From: Roseateles depolymerans
GTDB taxonomy: Bacteria > Pseudomonadota > Gammaproteobacteria > Burkholderiales > Burkholderiaceae_C
Length of the DNA stretch: 23,524 nt
Assembly (NCBI GenBank): GCA_003241055.1
Contig: QFOD01000036.1
Location: forward strand, 1-23,524
Direction: 5' to 3'
Shown here: positions 1 to 8,354 of the stretch, one piece after another
How the letters are laid out: each line of letters begins with the position of its first letter
Position numbering within the stretch: the first letter of the stretch is position 1
Notes under the pieces: model-generated
Seen by the model: the letters and a program-made list of their open reading frames with translations, nothing else
Databases searched by the model: none
Told to the model about the DNA's origin: nothing
Translations under genes and position numbers: made by a program

Positions 1-1
1 C

Positions 2-2359
2 GCCCTGAGCTCCGACCAGGTGCAGCAGCTGACCACCGCCCAGGTGGCCAGCCTGAGCTCCAGCCAGGTGGGCGGCATGGAGACCGCCGACCTGATCGCC
101 TTGGGCACGGAGCACTTCAAGGTGCTGAGCTCGCAGCAGCTCGCAGCCCTGGGCTCCGACCAGCTCGCCGCCATCGAAACGGCCGACCTCGGCCAGCTCA
201 GCACGGCGGCGCTGCGCGGCATCGCCTCCGAGAACATCGACGCACTGCACACCGACCAGATCAAGGCGCTGGGCACCGCGCAGATCCAGTCTCTGACCAC
301 CCAGCAACTCAAGGGCCTGGGCACCGATCAGATGGCCGCGCTCAACACCGACGAGCTGCGGGCCTTCACGACGGCGCAGATCCGCGCCTTCTCGTCGGAC
401 CAGCTCAATGCGCTGACCTCCGACCAGATCGGCACCCTGACCACCCTGCAGGTCAGCAACCTCAGCTCCTCGCAGCTGGGCGGCATGGAAACCGCCGACC
501 TGATCGCGCTGGGCACCGAGCACTTCAAGGTGCTGAGCTCGCAGCAGATCGCGGCCCTGGCCTCCGACCAGCTCGCGGCCATCGAGACGGGCGATATCGG
601 CCAGCTCAGCACGGCGGCGCTGCGTGGCATCACGTCGGACAACATCGACGCGCTGCACACCGACCAGATCAAGGCCCTGGGCACCGCGCAGATCCAGTCG
701 CTGACCACCCAGCAGCTCAAGGGCCTGACCACCGATCAGGTGGCCGCGCTCGAGAGCGATGACCTGAAGTCGCTCACGACGGCCCAGATCCGCACGTTCA
801 CCACCGAGCAGCTCAATGCGCTGACCACCGATCAGTTCCAGCAATTGACGACAGCGCAGATCAGCTCGCTGACCACCAGCCAGGTGGCCGGCATGGAAAC
901 GGCCGATCTGGTCGCCCTGAGTACCGATCAGGTCCGCGTACTGAGTTCCGCACAGCTCGCCGCCCTGGCGACCGAGCAGGTCGCGGCCTTCGAGACCGAG
1001 GACATCGCCAAGCTGAGCACCGCCTCGCTGCGCGGCTTCGGCACCGAAGACATCGCAGCACTGGGCTCTGACCAGGTGATCGCGCTGACCTCGGCGCAGG
1101 TCGCCTCGCTGACGACCTCGCAGTTGTCCGGCCTGACGACCGACCAGATCATCGCCATCGAGACCGCCGACGTGCTGGCCCTCAGCACGCAGCAACTGCG
1201 CGCCTTCACCAGCGAGCAGTTCTCCGGATTCGCGTCCGACCAACTGACCGCGATGACGACCGCGCAGCTCAACGCACTCGCCTCGGAGCATGTGCACGCG
1301 ATCGCCACCGATGAGATCGCCGCGTTCGACAGCACCGACTTCATGGCGTTCAGCACGCAGGCGATCCACGGCTTCTCGACCGACCAGATCCGTGCCTTCG
1401 CCAGCGAGGATCTGAAGGCGCTGTCGTCCGCCCAGGTGGTCTCCATGAGCACCGAGCAGCTGCATGCGATCGGCAGCGATCAGATCGCAGGCCTGGATGC
1501 AGCCGACATCGGCAAGCTGTCGATGTCGCAGGCCGGCGCGTTTGCGACCGAGACGATCGCCGCGATGCACAGCGACCAGCTGAACGCGCTGATCCCGGCC
1601 CAGGTCTCGCCCATCGTGCTGGACCTGGATGGTGATGGCGTGGAAACCACGGCATCGACGCAGGGGGTCAGCTACGACCTGCTGGGCACCGGGGTCTGGC
1701 AGCAATGGGGCTGGGTTGGCGGCGGTGACGGCCTGCTGGTCCGCGATCTGAACGGCGACGGCAAGATCAACGACGGCAAGGAGCTGTTCGGCGAGGGCAC
1801 GATCCTCTCCGACGGCACCCACGCCAAGGACGGCTATGCCGCGATGAGCGAGCTGGACAGCAACCATGACGGCAAGCTCAGCGCCGGCGACCAGGCCTTC
1901 AGCCAGCTGCAGGTGTGGGTCGACAAGAACCACGACGGCGTGACCGATGCCGGCGAGCTGAAGAGCCTGCTGGACCTGGGCATCGTCAGCATCGACCTGC
2001 ACTCGACCAGCTCCACGGCGGTGAACAACGGCAATCTGCTGGGCCTGGTGGGCAGCTACCAGACGGCGGATGGCAGCTCGCACCAGATGGCTGACGTGTG
2101 GTTTGCCCGCGACCAGAGCGTCGCAGGCAGCACGCATGCGCCGACGACGGCGAGCACGGCGACGACCGATGCTTCTGCCACCTCGGAGGACAGCAAGCTC
2201 AAGCTCAGCGATGTGCTGGTGCCGACGGCCGAACTCACGCTGCCTGGTACGCCGACCGCCGGCACCACCAGCGTGCCGACGACCACCGACCCGGTGCTCG
2301 CCATCAAGCCCAAGTCGCTGGACGATGACGACCTCCATCGTCAACAACCGCTGATCTGA
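2..2359 (+). CDS. Giant octapeptide-repeat protein with C-terminal EF-hand-like domain (5' end outside window)
   Basis: The reading frame is open from the left edge and the first codons already read as a repeat, so the true start lies upstream; 785 residues are visible. Positions 8-1615 encode 67 consecutive octapeptides of the type S/T at position 2, usually Q at 4, I/L/V at 5 and L/F/M/I at 8, with no insertion or deletion. At about 1616-2110 follows a calcium-binding type domain with four EF-hand-like loops starting near 1622 (DLDGDG), 1745 (DLNGDG), 1856 (DSNHDG) and 1922 (DKNHDG), ending in an ADVWFA motif. A Thr/Ala/Ser-rich linker leads to an acidic tail ending QQPLI. Domains of this kind are common at the ends of secreted RTX-like proteins, so an extracellular, type I-secreted surface role is inferred. 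It is a paralogue of the next gene. The biological function is unknown to me. Confidence 0.9.
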   Translation, partial: ALSSDQVQQLTTAQVASLSSSQVGGMETADLIALGTEHFKVLSSQQLAALGSDQLAAIETADLGQLSTAALRGIASENIDALHTDQIKALGTAQIQSLTTQQLKGLGTDQMAALNTDELRAFTTAQIRAFSSDQLNALTSDQIGTLTTLQVSNLSSSQLGGMETADLIALGTEHFKVLSSQQIAALASDQLAAIETGDIGQLSTAALRGITSDNIDALHTDQIKALGTAQIQSLTTQQLKGLTTDQVAALESDDLKSLTTAQIRTFTTEQLNALTTDQFQQLTTAQISSLTTSQVAGMETADLVALSTDQVRVLSSAQLAALATEQVAAFETEDIAKLSTASLRGFGTEDIAALGSDQVIALTSAQVASLTTSQLSGLTTDQIIAIETADVLALSTQQLRAFTSEQFSGFASDQLTAMTTAQLNALASEHVHAIATDEIAAFDSTDFMAFSTQAIHGFSTDQIRAFASEDLKALSSAQVVSMSTEQLHAIGSDQIAGLDAADIGKLSMSQAGAFATETIAAMHSDQLNALIPAQVSPIVLDLDGDGVETTASTQGVSYDLLGTGVWQQWGWVGGGDGLLVRDLNGDGKINDGKELFGEGTILSDGTHAKDGYAAMSELDSNHDGKLSAGDQAFSQLQVWVDKNHDGVTDAGELKSLLDLGIVSIDLHSTSSTAVNNGNLLGLVGSYQTADGSSHQMADVWFARDQSVAGSTHAPTTASTATTDASATSEDSKLKLSDVLVPTAELTLPGTPTAGTTSVPTTTDPVLAIKPKSLDDDDLHRQQPLI
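56..1279 (+). repeat. Three tandem 408-bp units (17 octapeptides each) inside the first repeat gene
   Basis: Units at 56-463, 464-871 and 872-1279 align without gaps. The Met codon of the GGM/AGM element falls at 77, 485 and 893, exactly 408 bp apart. Units 1 and 2 are nearly identical in DNA over their first half (for example the stretch encoding METADLIALGTEHFKVLSS), while unit 3 is diverged, which points to a recent duplication of one unit. A fourth, degenerate unit follows to about 1615. Confidence 0.85.
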
Positions 2360-2378
2360 TAAATAGGTCGCAAAAAAG

Positions 2379-2418
2379 AGGCCGGTGCCACCGATCACGG
2401 GGGCACCGGCCTTCTTCA
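2379..2418 (+). terminator. Rho-independent terminator after the first repeat gene
   Basis: A perfect 11-bp stem (AGGCCGGTGCC at 2379-2389, complement at 2402-2412) with a 12-nt loop is followed by TTCTT. It starts 20 bp after the stop codon. A run of six A lies just before the left arm, so it could also work on the opposite strand. It separates transcription of the two repeat genes. Confidence 0.85.
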
Positions 2419-2523
2419 CAATTGCAACTGGGTCACTGTGTACCGGTTGGCCCGCGAACAGCGCCGACACCCTGCCGGGTTCGGTCCCACTTTCCCGCCT
2501 GACGCCCCCGAAGGCGCCACGCC

Positions 2524-5500
2524 ATGGCCACCGCTCCGACGACCCTGACGCCTGACCAGCTATCGCAGCTCACGACCAAGGAGCTAGCGAGCCTGAGCGC
2601 GACGGTGTGGGCCAGCTTCACCAGCGCGCACATCGCGGCGTTGACCGTCGAACAGGCGTCGTCGCTGAAGGCCACCTCGCTGAGCAAGCTGCCGGCGACG
2701 CTGATGTCGGCCTTCGAGCCCGAGGATCTTCAGGCGCTGAGCACGGCCGTCATCAAGGCGCTCACCACCGCCCAGATCGCCGGCCTGACGGCCGAGGAAT
2801 TCGGCGAGCTGACCCCCACGCAGGTGTCTGCGCTGCAGGCCAAGCAGATCTCGGCGATGAGCTTGGATCAGTTCACCGCGCTGACGGCCGATCAGGTCGC
2901 GCAGATGAACTCGGCGCAGATCAAGGCCCTGACCACCGATCTCATCGCCGCCCTGGAGCCCGACGAGGTCGGCGCGCTGAGCGCCAAGGCCATCGCGGCA
3001 CTCAGCGCCAGCCAGATGCGGGCGCTCAACGCCGAGCAGATCCAGGCCCTGACCGCCGACCAGGCCGCGGCGATGACCGGCGCGCAAGGCAGCGGACTGA
3101 CCGCCGACCTGCTCAGCGCCATGTCGCCCGACACGCTGGCCGGGCTGTCGACGGCGGCCTTGCGCGCCATCCCGTCCGCAACGCTGACCGCGCTGCCGGC
3201 CGAGCTGCTGCAGCAGCTCAGCCCCAGCCAGGTGGCTGCGCTGTCGCCCACACAGATCACGGCGTTGGGCACTACCGGCATCGACGCGCTCACCCAGGAG
3301 CAGCTGCAGGCACTCAGCAGCGCCCAGGTGCGGGCGCTGAGCACCGTCCAGATCGGTGCGCTGTCCGCTGACGACCTCGCCGCCCTGGGCAGCCGGGGGC
3401 TGAGCAGCTTCAGCTCGGCGCAGATCGCGTCCTTGAGCGCCGAACAGGTCAGCAGCATCGCCCCCCGGCAGTTCGCCGGGCTGAGCTCCGCCCAGACGGT
3501 GGGGCTGCTGACCGAGCAGCTCAGCGGCATGTCCGCCGAGGACATCACGGCGCTGTCCACCGCCGCGATACGGGGGCTGCGCACCGACGTGCTGGCCAGC
3601 CTGAGCGGCGACCAGCTCGGCGCCCTGAGCACCCGGCAGATCGCGGCGCTCAGCAGCCGGCAGATCACGGCACTGGACACCAGCGAGATCATGGCGCTGA
3701 GCACCCAGCAGGTGCAGGCGCTCAATTCGGCCCAGCTCGGCGCACTCAGCACCAAGCAGATCGCGTCCATGGAGCTGGAGGACGTGGCCGCACTGGGAAC
3801 CGGTGCGCTCAAGGGCCTGCGGGCCACCCAGATTGCCGCGTTCGACAGCGAGCAGCTTCAGTCGCTGACCACCACCCAGATCGCCGCGCTGGGCTCGGCA
3901 CAGCTGAACGGGCTCAGCTCCGATCAGCTGCAGTCCGTCGGCGGCGATGCGCTGCAATCCATTGGCACCAAGGCCTTGCAGGCGCTGTCGCCGGCGCTGC
4001 TGAATGCGCTGAGCACCGAGCAGCTCGCCTCGCTGGGCACGGCCCAGATCCGGGCGCTGACCACCGTGCAGGTGTCAGGTCTGAACACCGACCAGCTGAA
4101 TTCGCTGAACACGCTGCAGTTCGGCGCCATCAGCTCCAAGCAGGTCCAGGCCCTCACCGGCTCGCAGATGGCCGGCCTGCAGACCGACGACTTCGGCGCG
4201 CTGTCCTCCAGTGCCTTCAAGGCCATCAGCGCGACCCAGCTCGGGTCGCTGGACCCGACGCTGGTCCCTGCGATCTCCACCGCCCAGGCCGCGTCCATCA
4301 GCTCCAAGCAGGTGACCGGCCTGACGGCCGAGCAGCTCGCGGCCCTGGCCACTGATGCGTTTTCCGCACTGGGCACCAGCGCCATCCGCGGCCTGCAGGG
4401 CACGCAGCTGCAGGGGCTGGGTGAAGCCCAGCTCAACCTGTTGACCTCGCGCCAGGTGGCCAGCTTCAGCTCCGGCCAGCTGTCCAGCCTCAACAACGAG
4501 CAGCTCAACACGCTGACCACCGAGCAGTGGACCGCGCTGACCTCCAAGCAGATCGCCGGCCTGGCCGCCGACCGCATCGACGAGATGTCGGCCGACCGCC
4601 TGCTGGCCCTCACCTCCTCCACGCTGCGCTCGCTGTCCGCCGCACAGGTGGATGCGATCACGCTGGAGCAATGGTCGGCCATGGGCTCGCGCCAGCTCGC
4701 GGCCCTGACCTCGCGTCAGATCGCCCAGATCGCGACCGACGAGATGCCCTGGCTGACGGCGCAGGCGCTGCAGGCCATCACAACCGCCGCCATCAAGGGG
4801 TTGACCGCCAGCCAGCTGAGCAACCTGGACGCTGGCCAGGCCGGATTGCTGACCACCGGCCAGATCGCCGCGCTGAGCTCGGCCCAGCTGCGCTACCTCG
4901 GCACCGACGTCATCACCGCGCTGACCACCGCGCAGGTGGCCAGCCTGACGGACAAGCAGATCGCCTCGCTGAGCACCGAGCAGATCGCCAACATCGAGCT
5001 GGAAGACATGGCGGCCCTGGGCGTGCGCGGGCTGAAGGCGCTCAGCCCGACCCAGTTCGCGGCCCTGTCGACCGAACAGCTGATGTCGTTGAGCGCCCAG
5101 CAGGTGGCGACGCTGAGCACCGCGCAGCTCGCGCGCCTGAGTTCTGACCAGGTCATGGCCATCATCGCCGACGACCTCGGTGCGATGTCGACCACCGCAC
5201 TGCGGGCGCTTTCAACCGAGCAGTTCGCAGCCTTCGGCAGTACCGAGCTCTCGCAGCTCGACAGCCGCCAGCTGGCGGTGCTGACCACGGGACAGATCCT
5301 GGCCATCGACAGCGATGAGATTCCCTCCCTGCAGGCCTCGCAGTTCGGCGCGCTGACCTCGGCCCAGTTCAAGGTGATGAGCGCCTCCCAGCTGGCCAGC
5401 ATCACGGTGGATCAGATCTCGCAGATCTCCACCCAGGTGCTGCAGACGCTGACCAGCGAGCAGTTCAGCCAGTTCGACACCGAGCAGATTTCCTTCCTGT

Positions 5501-7830
5501 CCACCCGGCAGATCGCCAGCCTGGGCAGCGACCAGATCCACGGCCTGGATACCGGCGACATCATCGCCATGAGCGACGGCCAGTGGAGCGTGGTGAGCAG
5601 CCGGCAGCTGGGCCAGCTGAGCCAGGCCCAGCTGAGCGCCATCGAGCTGGGCGACGTCTCCGCGCTCGGCTCGGGCGCCCTGAGAGGCCTCAGCACCACG
5701 GCCATCGGCTGGCTGGGCACGGACCAGATCGCGATGCTGGGCAGCCAGCAGGTCAATGCGCTGCTCAGTGCCCAGGTCCGCGCGCTGTCCACCGAGGACA
5801 TGGCGGCCTTGTCCGCCGATGCGCTGCAGGGCATGAACAGCGCCGGCATGGGCGCACTGACCTCGGCGCAGGTGCAGGCCTTGACGCTGGGGCAGATGCA
5901 GCAGATGTCGTCGGCCCAGCTGCGGCTGATGTCCACCGCCGGCATCGCCGGGCTGACCAGCGACGTCATCGTGGCCCTCAGCACCCAGCAGATTGCCGGC
6001 ATGACCACCGGGCAGATCCGCGCCTTCACCAGCGAACAGCTGCAGCTGCTGACCGCCGACGAGCTGAACGCCTTCGGGGCCGATCAGCTCCGCGGCTTCA
6101 GCTCGGCGCAGTTCAACCTGATGACCAGCGACCAGTTCGCGGCGTTCAGCACCCAGCAGTTGAGCCGGCTCAACAGCGCCCAGATCCGCGGCCTGGAAAC
6201 CGAGGACATCGCGGCGCTGGACCCATCCCGCATCAGCGGCCTGAGCACCTCGGCGCTGCTGGGCCTGCTGACCGACCAGATCGCCACCCTCAGCGGCGCC
6301 CAGGCCGCGGCGTTGACGGCACGGCAGATCGTCTCCCTGTCCACCGCCGCGCTGAACAGCCTGAGCACCGAGGCCTTCGATGCCTTCAGCTCCGTGCAGC
6401 TCGGGGCACTCACCGCGGCGCAGATCGCGCGACTCTCCACCGAGAACATCTCGCTGCTGGGCCTGGGCGACATGCAGGCGCTGTCCAGCAGCCAGCTGAT
6501 CGCGCTGGGCACGCAGCAGGTGGCGGCCCTCAGCACGGAGGGCCTGGCCGAATTGAGCGCCGATCAGCTGAACATGCTGACCACCAAGCAGATCAAGGCG
6601 CTGACGGCCCTGCAGATGGGCGCGCTCGAGACTGCGGACCTGCAGGCCCTGAACACGAATTCGATACGGGCGCTGAGCACCGAGCAGTTCGACGGCTTCC
6701 ACAGCGACCAGATCGCCTCGCTGAGCACGGCGCAGCTGCAGGTCATGAGCACGGCCCAGTACCGCGCGCTCGGCAGCGACGACATCGCCGCGCTGGACAC
6801 CCAGCAGGTCCGCGCCCTGTCGACCCGGGCCCTGGCCAGCTTCTCGACGGACCAGATGCAGGCCTTCGAGACCGAAGACCTGTCGGCGATGGGCTCGATG
6901 CAGATCCACACGCTGAGCACCGCCCAGATCGCCGCCCTGCTGACCACCCAGATTCCCGGGCTGGACAGCGCGGACCTGCGCGCCCTGACGATGACGCAGG
7001 CCAGCGCCTTCAGCTCGGACCAGATCGCCGCCATGACGCCCGGCCAGGTCGGCGCCCTGATCGGTGTGACCCCGGTGGTGCTCGACCTCAACGGCGATGG
7101 CGTGCACACCCTGTCGGCCGAACACGGGGTGCAGTTCGACCTCACCGGCACCGGCACCAACCAGCAATGGGGCTGGGTGGCGGGCGGCGATGGCCTGCTG
7201 GTGCGGGACATCAATGGCGATGGCCAGATCAACAACGGCACCGAGCTCTTCGGCGCCGCCACCCTGCTGGCCGATGGCTCGCGGGCCGGCAACGGCTACA
7301 CGGCCATGCGGGCGCTGGACAGCAACCATGATGGGCTTCTGAGCGCGGCAGACCAGGCCTTCGGCGAGCTCAAGGTCTGGGTGGACGCCAACCACAACGG
7401 CATCACCGACGCCAGCGAACTGCTGAGCCTGAGCAGCCTGCACATCGTGTCGCTGGACCTGCATGCGCAGCAGGGTCAGGCGCTGCAGAACGGCAACCTG
7501 CTGGGCCTGACCTCCAGCTTCACGACGGCCGACGGCACGACGCACGACATGGCCGACGTGTGGTTTGCCAAGGCCGACAACGCCTCGCCGGCTGCCACCG
7601 CGCTGCCCGCGGTGGCCGAATTGCTGAGCGCGCCGGCTCAGGATCTGCTGGGCGGGGGCTCGGCCAGCGCGGCCGCCAACGCCACGACCGCCGCCACATC
7701 AGGCAGCCCGAGCGGGGCGTCCGCGGTGGCCGATACCGGTGCTGTCGACCCGAATGCACCGCCCCCGACCCGCCACTGGAAGCGTGAGCACGGGCTGGAT
7801 GACGAGCTGAACTGGCCGCAGCTGATCTGA
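2524..7830 (+). CDS. Giant octapeptide-repeat protein (188 octads) with C-terminal EF-hand-like domain
   Basis: A 1768-residue complete protein. The ATG at 2524 has a GAAGG ribosome site nine bases upstream, and the repeat starts directly at residue 9, with no signal peptide. Residues 9-1512 are exactly 188 octapeptides (S/T at 2, Q/D/E at 4, aliphatic at 5, L/F/M/I at 8), with no cysteine and no register slip. Acidic octads followed by Gln-less xALRGL-type octads recur with alternating 10- and 7-octad spacing, giving a 17-octad super-period. Residues 1518-1690 form a domain with loops at D1521 (DLNGDG), D1562 (DINGDG), D1599 (DSNHDG) and D1621 (DANHNG, a weaker loop with N at position 5). 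An Ala/Ser-rich linker and the tail LDDELNWPQLI end the protein, resembling the first gene's tail. Type I secretion and a surface or adhesive role are inferred from the architecture; there is no direct evidence of function. Confidence 0.93.
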   Translation: MATAPTTLTPDQLSQLTTKELASLSATVWASFTSAHIAALTVEQASSLKATSLSKLPATLMSAFEPEDLQALSTAVIKALTTAQIAGLTAEEFGELTPTQVSALQAKQISAMSLDQFTALTADQVAQMNSAQIKALTTDLIAALEPDEVGALSAKAIAALSASQMRALNAEQIQALTADQAAAMTGAQGSGLTADLLSAMSPDTLAGLSTAALRAIPSATLTALPAELLQQLSPSQVAALSPTQITALGTTGIDALTQEQLQALSSAQVRALSTVQIGALSADDLAALGSRGLSSFSSAQIASLSAEQVSSIAPRQFAGLSSAQTVGLLTEQLSGMSAEDITALSTAAIRGLRTDVLASLSGDQLGALSTRQIAALSSRQITALDTSEIMALSTQQVQALNSAQLGALSTKQIASMELEDVAALGTGALKGLRATQIAAFDSEQLQSLTTTQIAALGSAQLNGLSSDQLQSVGGDALQSIGTKALQALSPALLNALSTEQLASLGTAQIRALTTVQVSGLNTDQLNSLNTLQFGAISSKQVQALTGSQMAGLQTDDFGALSSSAFKAISATQLGSLDPTLVPAISTAQAASISSKQVTGLTAEQLAALATDAFSALGTSAIRGLQGTQLQGLGEAQLNLLTSRQVASFSSGQLSSLNNEQLNTLTTEQWTALTSKQIAGLAADRIDEMSADRLLALTSSTLRSLSAAQVDAITLEQWSAMGSRQLAALTSRQIAQIATDEMPWLTAQALQAITTAAIKGLTASQLSNLDAGQAGLLTTGQIAALSSAQLRYLGTDVITALTTAQVASLTDKQIASLSTEQIANIELEDMAALGVRGLKALSPTQFAALSTEQLMSLSAQQVATLSTAQLARLSSDQVMAIIADDLGAMSTTALRALSTEQFAAFGSTELSQLDSRQLAVLTTGQILAIDSDEIPSLQASQFGALTSAQFKVMSASQLASITVDQISQISTQVLQTLTSEQFSQFDTEQISFLSTRQIASLGSDQIHGLDTGDIIAMSDGQWSVVSSRQLGQLSQAQLSAIELGDVSALGSGALRGLSTTAIGWLGTDQIAMLGSQQVNALLSAQVRALSTEDMAALSADALQGMNSAGMGALTSAQVQALTLGQMQQMSSAQLRLMSTAGIAGLTSDVIVALSTQQIAGMTTGQIRAFTSEQLQLLTADELNAFGADQLRGFSSAQFNLMTSDQFAAFSTQQLSRLNSAQIRGLETEDIAALDPSRISGLSTSALLGLLTDQIATLSGAQAAALTARQIVSLSTAALNSLSTEAFDAFSSVQLGALTAAQIARLSTENISLLGLGDMQALSSSQLIALGTQQVAALSTEGLAELSADQLNMLTTKQIKALTALQMGALETADLQALNTNSIRALSTEQFDGFHSDQIASLSTAQLQVMSTAQYRALGSDDIAALDTQQVRALSTRALASFSTDQMQAFETEDLSAMGSMQIHTLSTAQIAALLTTQIPGLDSADLRALTMTQASAFSSDQIAAMTPGQVGALIGVTPVVLDLNGDGVHTLSAEHGVQFDLTGTGTNQQWGWVAGGDGLLVRDINGDGQINNGTELFGAATLLADGSRAGNGYTAMRALDSNHDGLLSAADQAFGELKVWVDANHNGITDASELLSLSSLHIVSLDLHAQQGQALQNGNLLGLTSSFTTADGTTHDMADVWFAKADNASPAATALPAVAELLSAPAQDLLGGGSASAAANATTAATSGSPSGASAVADTGAVDPNAPPPTRHWKREHGLDDELNWPQLI
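2548..7059 (+). repeat. 188-fold 24-bp (octapeptide) coding repeat with 408-bp super-period
   Basis: Counting octads from TPDQLSQL to TPGQVGAL gives exactly 188 units in 4512 bp, i.e. 11 x 17 + 1. Gln-less octads of the STAALRAI type are seen at unit numbers 9, 26, 43, 60, 77, 94, 111 and at 19, 36, 53, 70, 87, 104, 121, 138, 155, 172, both series with period 17. The first series becomes unrecognisable at 128, 145 and 162 and reappears at 179. Confidence 0.9.
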
Positions 7831-7859
7831 GCCCGAGCCAAACACGCTACGCTGCCGAC

Positions 7860-8351
7860 ATGAGCAGCGACGAACTTCCGGTGATCCACCGTCTGGCCGA
7901 CGTGCAGAGCCCGCACCTCGGCGCCCGCACCCGCGTCTGGCAGTTTTGCGTGATCCTGCCCGAGGCCCGCATTGGCGCCGACTGCAACATCAACGCCCAG
8001 GTGCTGATCGAAAACGACGTGGTGGTGGGCGACCGCGTGACGGTGAAATCCGGCGTGCAGCTGTGGGACGGACTGACCGTGCAGGACGACGTCTTCATCG
8101 GCCCCAACGTCACCTTCACCAACGACCGCGTGCCGCGCTCGCGCCAGCGCCCGCCCGCCTTTCAGCGCACGCTGATCGAACGCGGTGCCTCCATCGGTGC
8201 CAATGCCACCATCCTGGGTGGCATCACCATAGGTTCAGGCGCCCTGATTGGTGCCGGCAGCGTGGTCACGCGGAACGTGCCGGCCGGCGAGCTGTGGGTG
8301 GGCAACCCGGCGCGCTCGCGCGGCCCGGTGCCGCCCCGGCCTGGCGACTGA
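7860..8351 (+). CDS. Left-handed beta-helix (hexapeptide) sugar N-acyltransferase
   Basis: A 163-residue protein built of isoleucine-patch hexapeptide repeats (GADCNINAQVLIEN, GDRVTVKSGVQL, then IGANATILGGITIG and IGAGSVVTRNVPAG), typical of acyltransferases of the WbpD/FdtC/QdtC group. These transfer an acetyl group from acetyl-CoA to the 3-amino group of a nucleotide sugar in the cytoplasm. The motif GPNVTFTND and the ending GNPARSRG fit the family. The ATG at 7860 begins 29 bp after the giant repeat gene with no terminator between, so read-through is possible. It ends 3 bp before the convergent aminotransferase gene. It closely resembles the N-terminal half of the fused protein at 9451-10392, so one genome region carries two such domains; the substrates may differ. 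Substrate is not determined by the sequence I can read. Confidence 0.85.
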   Translation: MSSDELPVIHRLADVQSPHLGARTRVWQFCVILPEARIGADCNINAQVLIENDVVVGDRVTVKSGVQLWDGLTVQDDVFIGPNVTFTNDRVPRSRQRPPAFQRTLIERGASIGANATILGGITIGSGALIGAGSVVTRNVPAGELWVGNPARSRGPVPPRPGD

Positions 8352-8354
8352 GGC

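Noticed and set aside
2414..2523. Sigma-70 promoter before the second repeat gene (TTGCAA near 2422)
   Set aside because: No acceptable -10 box at 16-18 bp spacing; a promoter must be near, but I cannot place it.
2548..7059. CRISPR array
   Set aside because: Period is 24 bp with degenerate units, no unique spacers, and an intact reading frame throughout.
2548..7059. Coiled-coil or trimeric autotransporter stalk
   Set aside because: The period is 8 rather than 7 or 11 residues, the hydrophobic pattern is at positions 5 and 8 with recurrent glycine and proline, and there is no YadA-type anchor or signal peptide.
5212..7545. A 777-codon open frame on the - strand across the second repeat gene (and similar ones elsewhere in the arrays)
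   Set aside because: The 24-bp periodic, GC-rich coding repeat lacks stop codons in several frames. The antisense product is low-complexity (RRGDLxGxQ-like), has no domain, and mirrors the octad pattern.
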